From the NCBI GenBank assembly GCA_946570335.1, contig CAMNYG010000116.1, positions 1 to 5,420 of the forward strand: a stretch of DNA of 5,420 bases, given 5' to 3'. The notes under the pieces are model-generated. The model saw only the letters and a program-made list of their open reading frames with translations, had not been told where the DNA came from and did no database searches. The position numbers and the translations under genes are program-made. The stretch is from an uncultured Dietzia sp. (lineage in GTDB: Bacteria; Actinomycetota; Actinomycetes; Mycobacteriales; Mycobacteriaceae). Positions within the stretch are counted from its first letter, which is position 1. Each line of letters begins with the position of its first letter. This document shows, in pieces, positions 1 through 5,420 of the stretch.

Positions 1-44
1 TCGGTCTGGTCGGAGTACCGCGAAGCGCGGAGCGGGTCCGTCCG

Positions 45-293
45 GTGGCGTCGCCTCGCGGGGGCTCGGTTCGTTCGGTCCCGGGTCGAACAGTGGGACG
101 CGCTCCGGTCGGCGCCGGGCCCCGCGTGCTCCCGCGGTCGGCGTCGGCCGCGCGAGCATGCCATGTCGTGGCCCCTTCCCGCGCCGGCGTCGTCGATGAT
201 GTACCCACGTGGGTTCTGGTTTCCTGCGGGATAGTCGTCGGTGTGCTCATGGTTCTCGCTCTGGCCTTCCTGGGCGGACCCGCCTACGCGTGA
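45..293 (+). CDS. Short single-pass membrane protein upstream of nrdR (possible DivS/ChiZ positional equivalent)
   Basis: Reading from the GTG at 45 gives 82 residues. About 50 arginine-, serine- and alanine-rich residues of low complexity come first, then a hydrophobic helix of about 22 residues (roughly 54-76, starting near PTWVLVSCGIVVG), then the end LGGPAYA. It therefore looks like a single-pass membrane protein with a basic N-terminal segment. A purine-rich stretch around 28-35 could be its ribosome binding site. The frame is also open upstream to the window edge, so the gene may start outside; GTG codons at 93 and 126 are alternatives. In Corynebacterium and Mycobacterium the gene next to nrdR is the LexA-controlled divS or Rv2719c (chiZ), which restrains division after DNA damage. 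That link rests on position only: no LysM domain is visible, and the 111 bases before nrdR leave no room for one. The C-terminal helix is the best-supported part. The first 110 bases look equally or more coding in another frame. Confidence 0.5.
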   Translation: MASPRGGSVRSVPGRTVGRAPVGAGPRVLPRSASAARACHVVAPSRAGVVDDVPTWVLVSCGIVVGVLMVLALAFLGGPAYA

Positions 294-310
294 CCAATGG
301 CAGGGGCTCC

Positions 311-316
311 TAGACT
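311..316 (+). promoter_or_regulatory. Candidate -10 box in front of nrdR
   Basis: TAGACT fits the actinobacterial TANNNT -10 pattern and lies about 90 bases before the nrdR start codon. A weak -35 candidate, GTGACC at 290-295, sits 15 bases upstream, which is a short spacer. Transcription would begin near 322-324. This would give nrdR its own promoter in addition to any read-through from the upstream gene. No recognisable LexA box or NrdR box accompanies it. Confidence 0.3.
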
Positions 317-321
317 GGGTG

Positions 322-345
322 GGGGACGGCACATCGCGCGTCCCC
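322..345 (+). other. GC-rich hairpin in the nrdR leader
   Basis: GGGGACG (322-328) pairs perfectly with CGTCCCC (339-345) around a 10-base loop. It has no T-tract. It could weakly terminate transcription of the upstream gene. If TAGACT at 311 is a real -10 box, it would instead form the extreme 5' end of the nrdR mRNA and might stabilise it. The remainder of the 294-404 gap shows no other clear structure. Confidence 0.35.
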
Positions 346-391
346 GCACCGGCGAGCGATCCGCTCCCGGGCGAGAAGTCCGGTCGACGAA

Positions 392-397
392 GGGCGG
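392..397 (+). promoter_or_regulatory. Ribosome binding site deciding the nrdR start
   Basis: GGGCGG preceded by AA, with 7 bases to the ATG at 405, is an acceptable Shine-Dalgarno site. The frame is also open from an ATG at 297, but that codon has no such site. Starting there would add 36 low-complexity residues before a zinc ribbon that normally begins at residue 3 in NrdR. Confidence 0.6.
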
Positions 398-404
398 AAC
401 GGGA

Positions 405-860
405 ATGTACTGCCCGACATGCCATCACGAGGATTCCCGCGTGATCGACTCACGGTCGGTCGACGAGGGACAGGCGATCAGGCGCCGTCGTGAGTGCCCC
501 GAGTGCGGGCACCGGTTCACCACACTCGAGACCCCCTTGCTGACGGTACTCAAGCGGAACGGTGTCACCGAGTCATTCAGCCGGGACAAGGTCGTCCGCG
601 GTGTCCGCCGTGCCTGTCAGGGGCGATCGGTGGACGAGGACGCACTTCGCCGTCTCGCACAGCAGGTGGAAGACGCGGTCAGGGCCAGGGGCGCTTCCGA
701 GGTACCCGCTCACGAGATCGGGCTTGCCATCCTGGGGCCGCTCCAGGACCTCGACGAGGTCGCCTACCTCCGATTCGCATCGGTCTACAAGCAGTTCAGC
801 TCGGCGGACGATTTCGAACGGGAGATCATCGCGCTTCGTGAGCGGCGATCCATCAGGTGA
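405..860 (+). CDS. nrdR: Transcriptional repressor NrdR
   Basis: NrdR represses ribonucleotide reductase operons by binding paired NrdR boxes, and senses ATP and dATP through its ATP-cone. The 151-residue product matches the usual length of about 150. It begins MYCPTC with a zinc ribbon whose ligands are Cys3, Cys6, Cys31 and Cys34 (CPTC and [10 protein letters not shown]). Between the cysteine pairs are the conserved stretches DSRSVDEG and IRRRREC. The ATP-cone spans about residues 46-136, with [22 protein letters not shown] at its start and the conserved [14 protein letters not shown] near its end. All key residues are present and the frame is intact. Position next to a putative division-control gene matches the lexA-nrdR neighbourhood of related genera. 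I see no NrdR box in front of the gene, so self-repression is not supported. The target reductase genes are not in the window. Confidence 0.97.
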   Translation: MYCPTCHHEDSRVIDSRSVDEGQAIRRRRECPECGHRFTTLETPLLTVLKRNGVTESFSRDKVVRGVRRACQGRSVDEDALRRLAQQVEDAVRARGASEVPAHEIGLAILGPLQDLDEVAYLRFASVYKQFSSADDFEREIIALRERRSIR

Positions 861-873
861 CTCGGCAGTCACC
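856..873. terminator. Hairpin between convergent nrdR and hrpA
   Basis: GGTGACT (856-862) and AGTCACC (867-873) form a perfect 7-base-pair stem closed by the tetraloop CGGC. It includes the nrdR stop codon (858-860) and lies 13 bases beyond the hrpA stop. There is no T-tract on either strand, as is common for actinobacterial stem-only terminators. Its symmetry would let it act on transcripts from both sides. Only 26 bases separate the two genes, and nothing else there looks like a terminator. Confidence 0.55.
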
Positions 874-886
874 CGACATCCTCGGC

Positions 887-3800
887 TCAGCGCGTGGGCT
901 TGGCCGCAAGCGCAGCCCTGACGGTTCTGTCGATCCTCTCGGCGGAAACTGATCTCGCGGTACCGAGCGTCTGGGCGAAAAGTCCCACGCGGTACTCCGC
1001 CAGCATCCACTTGAGGTCCCGCGCAGCCTTCCCTCCGCCGGGGCGAGCGCGAAGAGTCGTGCACGCTTCCTCCACCGCATTCTCCGACCGGGCAAGACGA
1101 GCGGACAGTTCCCGGTGCCGTTCGGGAGATTTCTCGGCCAGGTCGAGCCGGAGACCGACCGCACGGACGTGCCGGTCCAGATGTGACAGGGCCGAGCCCG
1201 GATGTCGGGCGAGGAAACCCTGACCGATCAGAAAGTCGAGGCTGGGACGGATCATCGTAGTGATCTCCCGAGGAGTGTCATCCAATCTCAGGGACACCTT
1301 CTGCGCGGTCACGAGTGCGGGGGCCACTGCGGATATCGCCTGCGCCACCGCGCCAGGGACCTGCGCACGAGCGGCCGTCCGAAGTTGTTCGAAATCAGCC
1401 ACGGCCAGCACCGGGGCGCCTTTTCTCCCGGCGACCAGACGAGCGGTGGCGGCCAATGCGGCGTCCGAGACCAGCGCGTCGATCCCTCCGTACGGGTACT
1501 GACTGAGCGCGAGTCTCTCCTGGACCGGACGTCCCCGCAGGATCGACGCTCCGGACACGAGGTCGGTGGTCAACAGGGTCAGTACAGCCTTCGCCTGGAC
1601 AGCACGCCGCTCCTCCCGCGTGGCGCAGGCCGTCCGGTGGATACCGTCCGCATCGACCCGCAGGGCGGGGAAGACGGTCACCTCCACGCCGTCCACGGTC
1701 CCGGTCACCGAATCCGGTAGATCGCCGATCGAGTCTGTGGTCCACTCCCTGTGAGGTCCGTCATCGGGTACGAGCTGTTGGTTGAGGGTGGCGCGAACCT
1801 TCTCCGTGAGTCGGGCCCGCAGCGCCTTGAGGTCCGTGCCGGAATCCACCACGGTCTCACCTTCGACGATCTCGAAACGGACCACCAGATGGTCGGGCAA
1901 CTGCTCCGGCCGGAACTCTCGGGGATCCACGGTCGTCCCGATCCGCGCGGACAAGGCTTCGGCCAATGCCACCGTCAGCGGAGCTGAACGTGGGGTGAGA
2001 TCGCCTGCGAGTAGCGCGGCGTACTCTGCTGGTGGGGAACACATCCGGCGCAGATACTTCGGAAGCGTCCGCAGCATCTCCGTATAGAGCTCCTCGCGGA
2101 GCCCCGGGACCAACCACTCGAAGCCCGCGGCGGTCACCGAAGAGAGCTGGGGGAGCGGGATACGGACGGTGATTCCGTCAGCGGCACCACCGGGTTCGAA
2201 CTCGTAGTGGAGTTCGAAGCGGCGCTCGCCCTGCAACCAGTAGGGCGGGAATGCCGCGGCATCGGGTGCCGGCTCCGAGGTGCGGATGTCCTCGGGAGTC
2301 AGACGCAGGGCATCCGGAGTACGGTGCCCCTTCTTCTTCCACCATGATTCCAGGTGTCTGCCCGAGGTGATGTCCTCGGGCAGCCGGTCGAGGTAGAAGG
2401 CAACCAATGCCTCGTCGTCGATCACCAGATCGCGGCGACGACTCCGTGTCTCCAGCTCGCGGGCGTCCTCAACAGCTCGGGTGTTCTCGAGGATCACCGG
2501 CACGCGGGTCTGCCAGCGTCCCTCGACGATGCCGTGGCGCACCAACATCTCCCTGGCCAATGGTGCATCCACGCGGGACAACAGAATTCGGCGCGCCTCG
2601 ACCACCGTGAGTCCCAGCAGGAGGACCTTCTCGTAGGCCATCGCCGCGCCCCGGGCGTCCGACCAGTGGGGCTCGGAGTACTGGGTGCGGACCAGATGCC
2701 CACCGAGCTGCTCGATCCATGCTGGGTCGATGCGGGCCACGTCGCGCGCCCACAGGCGGGAGGTCTCCACGAGCTCGGAGGCCATCACCCAGCGTGGTGG
2801 CTTGCGCGCGAGATCCGATCCGGGGAAGACCTGGAACCGAATGCCCCGGGTGCCCCGGAACTCGCGGGTCTCCTCATCACGCATCCCGATATTGGTGAGC
2901 AGGCCCGACAGGATCGCTTTGTGGAGATCGTCCTCGGAGGCGCTTCCGGAGGGCGGGTGCCAACCGTGCTCGCGGCACATACTCCGCAGCTGTGCGTTGA
3001 GGTCCTGCCACTCGCGGATTCGCAGCCAGTGCAGGTACTCGGCCTTGCACATCCTGCGAAAGGCGCTTCCCGACAACTCCCGCCGCTGCTCGGTGATGTA
3101 ACGCCACAGGTTCAGGTATCCGAGGAAGTCCGAGCTCTTGTCGGCGAACCGACGGTGGAACCGGTCGGCCTTGTCGCGTTCCTCGGCGGGACGCTCGCGC
3201 ACATCCTGCACCGTCAGAGCGGCGACCACCACGAGTACGTCTGCGAGTGCCCCGTTGCGATGGCCCTCCACCACCATGCGTGCGAGTCGGGGATCGAGCG
3301 GGAGGACCGCCATGTCGCGGCCGACACGGGTGAGATGCGGCCGCTCGTCGTCGTCGACCCTCAACGCACCCAACTCGGTGAGCAGAGTCACCCCGTCACG
3401 GACGGACTTGCGGTCGGGGGGTTCCACGAACGGGAAGTCATCCACCGGCCCGAGGTCGAGGTCGGCCATGGACAGGATCACCGACGCGAGGTTGGTGCGC
3501 AGGATCTCGGGGTCGGTGAACTCCGGACGGGACTCGAAGTCCTCCTGTGAGTACAGCCGGATACAGATCCCGTCGGCCACACGACCACACCGGCCGGCGC
3601 GCTGGGCGGCCGACGCCTGTGAGACGGGCTCTATCGGTAGGCGCTGGACCTTGGTGCGGGTCGAATAGCGCGAGATCCGGGCCAGTCCGGTGTCCACCAC
3701 GTAGCGGATCCCGGGAACGGTCACCGAGGTCTCCGCGATGTTGGTGGACAGGACCACTCGACGTGTCGAATGGGCGCGGAACGCCTTCTGCTGCTCGGCG

Positions 3801-4798
3801 GCGGTGAGGCGTGCGAACAGCGGGAAGATCTCGGTGTTCCGGAACTTCCGGCCGCGCAGGACCTCCTCGGCGTCGCGGATCTCCCGTTCTCCGGACAGGA
3901 ACACCAGGACGTCGCCGTCGTCCTCGCGCAGAAGTTCGGCGACGGCGTCGGCGAGAGCGTCGAGCGGGTCCAGGTCCACCACACGGTCTCCGTGCTCCAC
4001 CCGGAGCGGTCGGTAGCGGATCTCGACGGGGAAGGTGCGGCCCGAGACCTCGATGACCGGTGCCGGTCGGCCGCCGGCGTCGGCGAAGTGGCGGGCGAAG
4101 CGTTCGGGGTCGATCGTCGCCGAGGTGATGATGAGTTTGAGGTCGGGGCGCTTCGGGAGGATCTGCTTGAGGTAGCCGAGCAGGAAGTCGATGTTGAGAC
4201 TGCGTTCGTGGGCCTCGTCGATGATGATCGTGTCGTACGCGCGCAGCAGGCGGTCTCGACGGATCTCCGCGAGCAGCACGCCGTCGGTCATGAGCTTGAC
4301 CACGGTGTCCGGTCCGGTTCGGTCGTCGAAGCGGACGGCGGATCCGACCAGGCCCCCGAGCTGGACACCGAGCTCGTCGGCGATGCGTTCTGCGACCGAA
4401 CGGGCCGCGAGTCGACGCGGTTGGGTGTGCCCGATCATCCCCCGGACCCCGCGTCCCAGCTCGAGGCAGATCTTGGGGATCTGGGTGGTCTTGCCCGAGC
4501 CGGTCTCGCCGGCGATCACCACGACCTGGTTGTCGCGTATGGCGTCGGCGATCTCGTCCTTGCGCGCGCTGACCGGCAGTTGCCCGGGGTACTCCGGAGT
4601 GGGGATCGAGGCGGCGCGTCGGGCGAGACGATCGGCGGCCGTGGTGACCCGATCGGCGAGCTCGGGCAGTTGATCGGCACGGGCGCGGCGGATCCGGCTG
4701 CGGAGCCGGTGGGCGTCGAGGGTGCCGACCTCGTCGAGCCGGACGAGAAGTTCGTGGCGGGCCCGGCGGAGCTCAGGGGAGGGCGCGGAGGACGACAT
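887..4798 (-). CDS. hrpA: ATP-dependent RNA helicase HrpA (DEAH box)
   Basis: A complete cytoplasmic DEAH-box RNA helicase of 1303 residues, close to the roughly 1300 of E. coli HrpA. HrpA unwinds RNA using NTP hydrolysis; in E. coli it has been linked to mRNA processing and to rescue of stalled, collided ribosomes. Motifs run in the expected order: Walker A GETGSGKTT (97-105), TQPRR (125-129), DEAH (194-197), SAT (226-228), STNIAETS (351-358) and QRAGRCGR (399-406). A helicase-associated region follows at about 465-560, then an OB-fold region at about 630-705. The long C-terminal part from about 715 to 1290 is typical of HrpA (DUF3418), with FYLDRLPEDI near 801-810 and a tail resembling other actinobacterial HrpA proteins. 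There is no frameshift or lost motif. I chose the ATG at 4798, where family-like sequence begins 34 bases after the upstream gene. An ATG at 4873 would add 25 atypical residues and overlap that gene by 41 bases. Neither start has a strong ribosome binding site, so coupling to upstream translation is possible. Confidence 0.95.
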   Translation of the reverse strand: MSSSAPSPELRRARHELLVRLDEVGTLDAHRLRSRIRRARADQLPELADRVTTAADRLARRAASIPTPEYPGQLPVSARKDEIADAIRDNQVVVIAGETGSGKTTQIPKICLELGRGVRGMIGHTQPRRLAARSVAERIADELGVQLGGLVGSAVRFDDRTGPDTVVKLMTDGVLLAEIRRDRLLRAYDTIIIDEAHERSLNIDFLLGYLKQILPKRPDLKLIITSATIDPERFARHFADAGGRPAPVIEVSGRTFPVEIRYRPLRVEHGDRVVDLDPLDALADAVAELLREDDGDVLVFLSGEREIRDAEEVLRGRKFRNTEIFPLFARLTAAEQQKAFRAHSTRRVVLSTNIAETSVTVPGIRYVVDTGLARISRYSTRTKVQRLPIEPVSQASAAQRAGRCGRVADGICIRLYSQEDFESRPEFTDPEILRTNLASVILSMADLDLGPVDDFPFVEPPDRKSVRDGVTLLTELGALRVDDDERPHLTRVGRDMAVLPLDPRLARMVVEGHRNGALADVLVVVAALTVQDVRERPAEERDKADRFHRRFADKSSDFLGYLNLWRYITEQRRELSGSAFRRMCKAEYLHWLRIREWQDLNAQLRSMCREHGWHPPSGSASEDDLHKAILSGLLTNIGMRDEETREFRGTRGIRFQVFPGSDLARKPPRWVMASELVETSRLWARDVARIDPAWIEQLGGHLVRTQYSEPHWSDARGAAMAYEKVLLLGLTVVEARRILLSRVDAPLAREMLVRHGIVEGRWQTRVPVILENTRAVEDARELETRSRRRDLVIDDEALVAFYLDRLPEDITSGRHLESWWKKKGHRTPDALRLTPEDIRTSEPAPDAAAFPPYWLQGERRFELHYEFEPGGAADGITVRIPLPQLSSVTAAGFEWLVPGLREELYTEMLRTLPKYLRRMCSPPAEYAALLAGDLTPRSAPLTVALAEALSARIGTTVDPREFRPEQLPDHLVVRFEIVEGETVVDSGTDLKALRARLTEKVRATLNQQLVPDDGPHREWTTDSIGDLPDSVTGTVDGVEVTVFPALRVDADGIHRTACATREERRAVQAKAVLTLLTTDLVSGASILRGRPVQERLALSQYPYGGIDALVSDAALAATARLVAGRKGAPVLAVADFEQLRTAARAQVPGAVAQAISAVAPALVTAQKVSLRLDDTPREITTMIRPSLDFLIGQGFLARHPGSALSHLDRHVRAVGLRLDLAEKSPERHRELSARLARSENAVEEACTTLRARPGGGKAARDLKWMLAEYRVGLFAQTLGTARSVSAERIDRTVRAALAAKPTR

Positions 4799-4832
4799 GG
4801 TGCCCGCAAGGATATCGATCTCGGCGAGCTGG

Positions 4833-5021
4833 TCAGTCGGCGACGCTGTCCCGACGGGATTGAAGGCGCGCATAGCGCTCGTGGAGCCGCTCTCGGATCT
4901 CGTCTGGTTCGTAGGCCCGCCGTTGCCGCTCGGACCGGGCGGCGAGGATCCCGGTGGCGGCGACCCCGGCGACGCCGGCTGCGCCGATGACCTTGAGCCA
5001 CTGTCGTCCGCGAGGAGTCAT
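4833..5021 (-). CDS. Small single-helix membrane protein upstream of hrpA
   Basis: The 62-residue product has a short basic start (Arg4, Arg6, Lys10), one glycine- and alanine-rich hydrophobic helix at about 9-28, and a highly charged tail. The tail includes RRAYEPDEIRERLHERYARL (34-53), which should form an amphipathic helix. There is no cleavable signal peptide or catalytic motif, and I do not know its function. The pattern of a membrane anchor plus a YxPDEIRxRLHERY-like tail resembles small proteins I associate with this position in related actinobacteria, though I cannot confirm that here. It lies 34 bases upstream of the preferred hrpA start on the same strand, so co-transcription is likely. 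It could tether or regulate something at the membrane, but a link to HrpA is inferred from position only. No Shine-Dalgarno site precedes its ATG; the -10 box lies where a leaderless mRNA would need it. Confidence 0.75.
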   Translation of the reverse strand: MTPRGRQWLKVIGAAGVAGVAATGILAARSERQRRAYEPDEIRERLHERYARLQSRRDSVAD

Positions 5022-5027
5022 GGGGCA

Positions 5028-5033
5028 ACTGTA
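5028..5033 (-). promoter_or_regulatory. Candidate -10 box for a leaderless small-gene/hrpA transcript
   Basis: On the minus strand TACAGT is followed by exactly six bases (TGCCCC) and then the ATG at 5021. Transcription would thus begin at or next to the A of the start codon, the classic leaderless arrangement common in Mycobacteriales. No good -35 box is visible at the usual spacing (CCAGCA at 5051-5056), which is also common for such promoters. Confidence 0.5.
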
Positions 5034-5054
5034 TGCCGCGGACGAGTCACTGCT

Positions 5055-5061
5055 GGCAGGA
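5055..5061 (+). promoter_or_regulatory. Ribosome binding site of the permuted NlpC/P60 gene
   Basis: GGCAGGA ends 7 bases before the ATG at 5069. The AGGA core and good spacing support this start. No convincing plus-strand promoter is visible in the 47-base gap; it may lie within the divergent small gene. Confidence 0.6.
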
Positions 5062-5068
5062 TCGCGCC

Positions 5069-5420
5069 ATGAGCGTCGACACCGTTCCGTTGGCCGCTGC
5101 CGCCGAACGCACCCGGACGGGGGATCTGTGGTTGTTCCGTGGTCGTTCGACGGCGGACCGACTCATCCAGACCCTCACCAATGCGCCGGTGAACCATGTG
5201 GGCGTGGCGGTGGTCCTGGATGACATGCCGCCCTTGATGTGGCACGCCGAGATGGGCAGAGCGCTACCGGACGTGTGGACGGGGCGGCACCAGCGCGGCG
5301 TGCAATTGCACGACCTGGAGGACGCGGTGCGACAGTGGACCGGGTCATACGGGCAGCGGGCATGGTTCCGGCAGATCAGCCCGGAGGTGGGGCCGGAGCA
5401 GGAGGACGCGCTGCTGGAGT
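5069..5420 (+). CDS. YiiX/YebB-like permuted NlpC/P60 papain-fold protein (3' end outside window)
   Basis: The first 117 codons are visible and the frame runs off the window. The product opens with SVDTVPLAAAAERTRTGD and then shows GDLWLFRG (18-25), a helix-like stretch, and NHVGVAVVLDD (42-52), followed by MWHAE (57-61). A GD-hydrophobic-FRG segment followed by an N/S-HVG strand is the hallmark of the circularly permuted NlpC/P60 (YiiX/YebB-like) families. In these the catalytic histidine precedes the cysteine; here His43 is the likely histidine, and the cysteine would lie beyond base 5420. There is no signal peptide or membrane helix in the visible part, so it is probably cytoplasmic. Known members act on amide or thioester bonds, or on lipids or peptides, but the substrate here is unknown. 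It is transcribed divergently from the small gene and hrpA across 47 bases, which may mean shared control. The family call is fairly sure; activity cannot be judged without the C-terminal half. Confidence 0.8.
   Translation, partial: MSVDTVPLAAAAERTRTGDLWLFRGRSTADRLIQTLTNAPVNHVGVAVVLDDMPPLMWHAEMGRALPDVWTGRHQRGVQLHDLEDAVRQWTGSYGQRAWFRQISPEVGPEQEDALLE

Noticed and set aside
86..99. TCGAACAGTGGGAC as a possible LexA (SOS) box
   Set aside because: Only the left half matches the GAAC-N4-GTTC pattern; the right half reads GGAC. It also lies inside the open frame, so it is better treated as chance.
297..404. A 36-residue N-terminal extension of NrdR starting at the ATG at 297
   Set aside because: There is no ribosome binding site, the residues are low-complexity, and NrdR proteins normally start at the zinc ribbon (MYCP/MxCP).
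241..444. A possible LysM domain downstream of the first gene in a shifted frame
   Set aside because: The alternate frame through 241-444 shows no LysM-like sequence, and the gap before nrdR is too short for such a domain.
573..1064. A minus-strand open frame across the nrdR/hrpA junction
   Set aside because: It is antisense to nrdR and out of frame inside the hrpA 3' end; both real genes explain this DNA.
2354..3550. A 398-codon open frame on the plus strand
   Set aside because: It is entirely antisense to hrpA, resembles no family I know, and is expected from GC-rich codon bias on the opposite strand.
3770..4990. A 406-codon open frame on the plus strand
   Set aside because: It is antisense to the well-supported hrpA helicase core and the small upstream gene. 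Its acidic, glycine/valine-rich composition is the mirror image of the helicase coding sequence.

Overview
The window is GC-rich, densely coded DNA with strong G/C bias at third codon positions. The protein sequences look actinobacterial. The NrdR type, the full-length HrpA and the gene order point to the Mycobacteriales (the Corynebacterium, Dietzia, Gordonia, Rhodococcus, Mycobacterium group). I cannot name the genus from sequence alone. It reads as ordinary core chromosome: I see no mobile element, CRISPR array, tRNA or rRNA.

Layout. Bases 1-293 (+) hold a short arginine-rich protein ending in one membrane helix. It lies just upstream of nrdR, where related genomes carry the LexA-linked cell-division suppressor (DivS in Corynebacterium, Rv2719c/ChiZ in M. 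tuberculosis). Its 5' end and reading frame are uncertain. Bases 294-404 are a leader with a possible -10 box and a GC-rich hairpin. Bases 405-860 (+) encode NrdR, the repressor of ribonucleotide reductase genes. A compact hairpin at 856-873 overlaps the nrdR stop codon and separates nrdR from the convergent hrpA gene. Bases 887-4798 (-) encode a complete HrpA-type DEAH-box RNA helicase of 1303 residues. Just upstream of it on the same strand, 4833-5021 encodes a 62-residue single-helix membrane protein, so the two probably form an operon. A 47-base divergent gap follows, holding a candidate leaderless promoter for the small gene. From 5069 to the window end (+) lies the N-terminal part of a permuted NlpC/P60 (YiiX/YebB-like) papain-fold protein.

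How they fit together. The left half is a DNA-precursor and SOS-associated neighbourhood: a putative division-control membrane protein followed by the dNTP-supply regulator. The right half is an RNA-helicase operon facing it. The two halves share only a terminator-like hairpin, and I see no evidence that they work as one system. No convincing undescribed system was found. The most useful leads are the uncertain first gene, the hairpin leader of nrdR, the leaderless start of the small gene, and the unstudied small membrane protein linked to hrpA.
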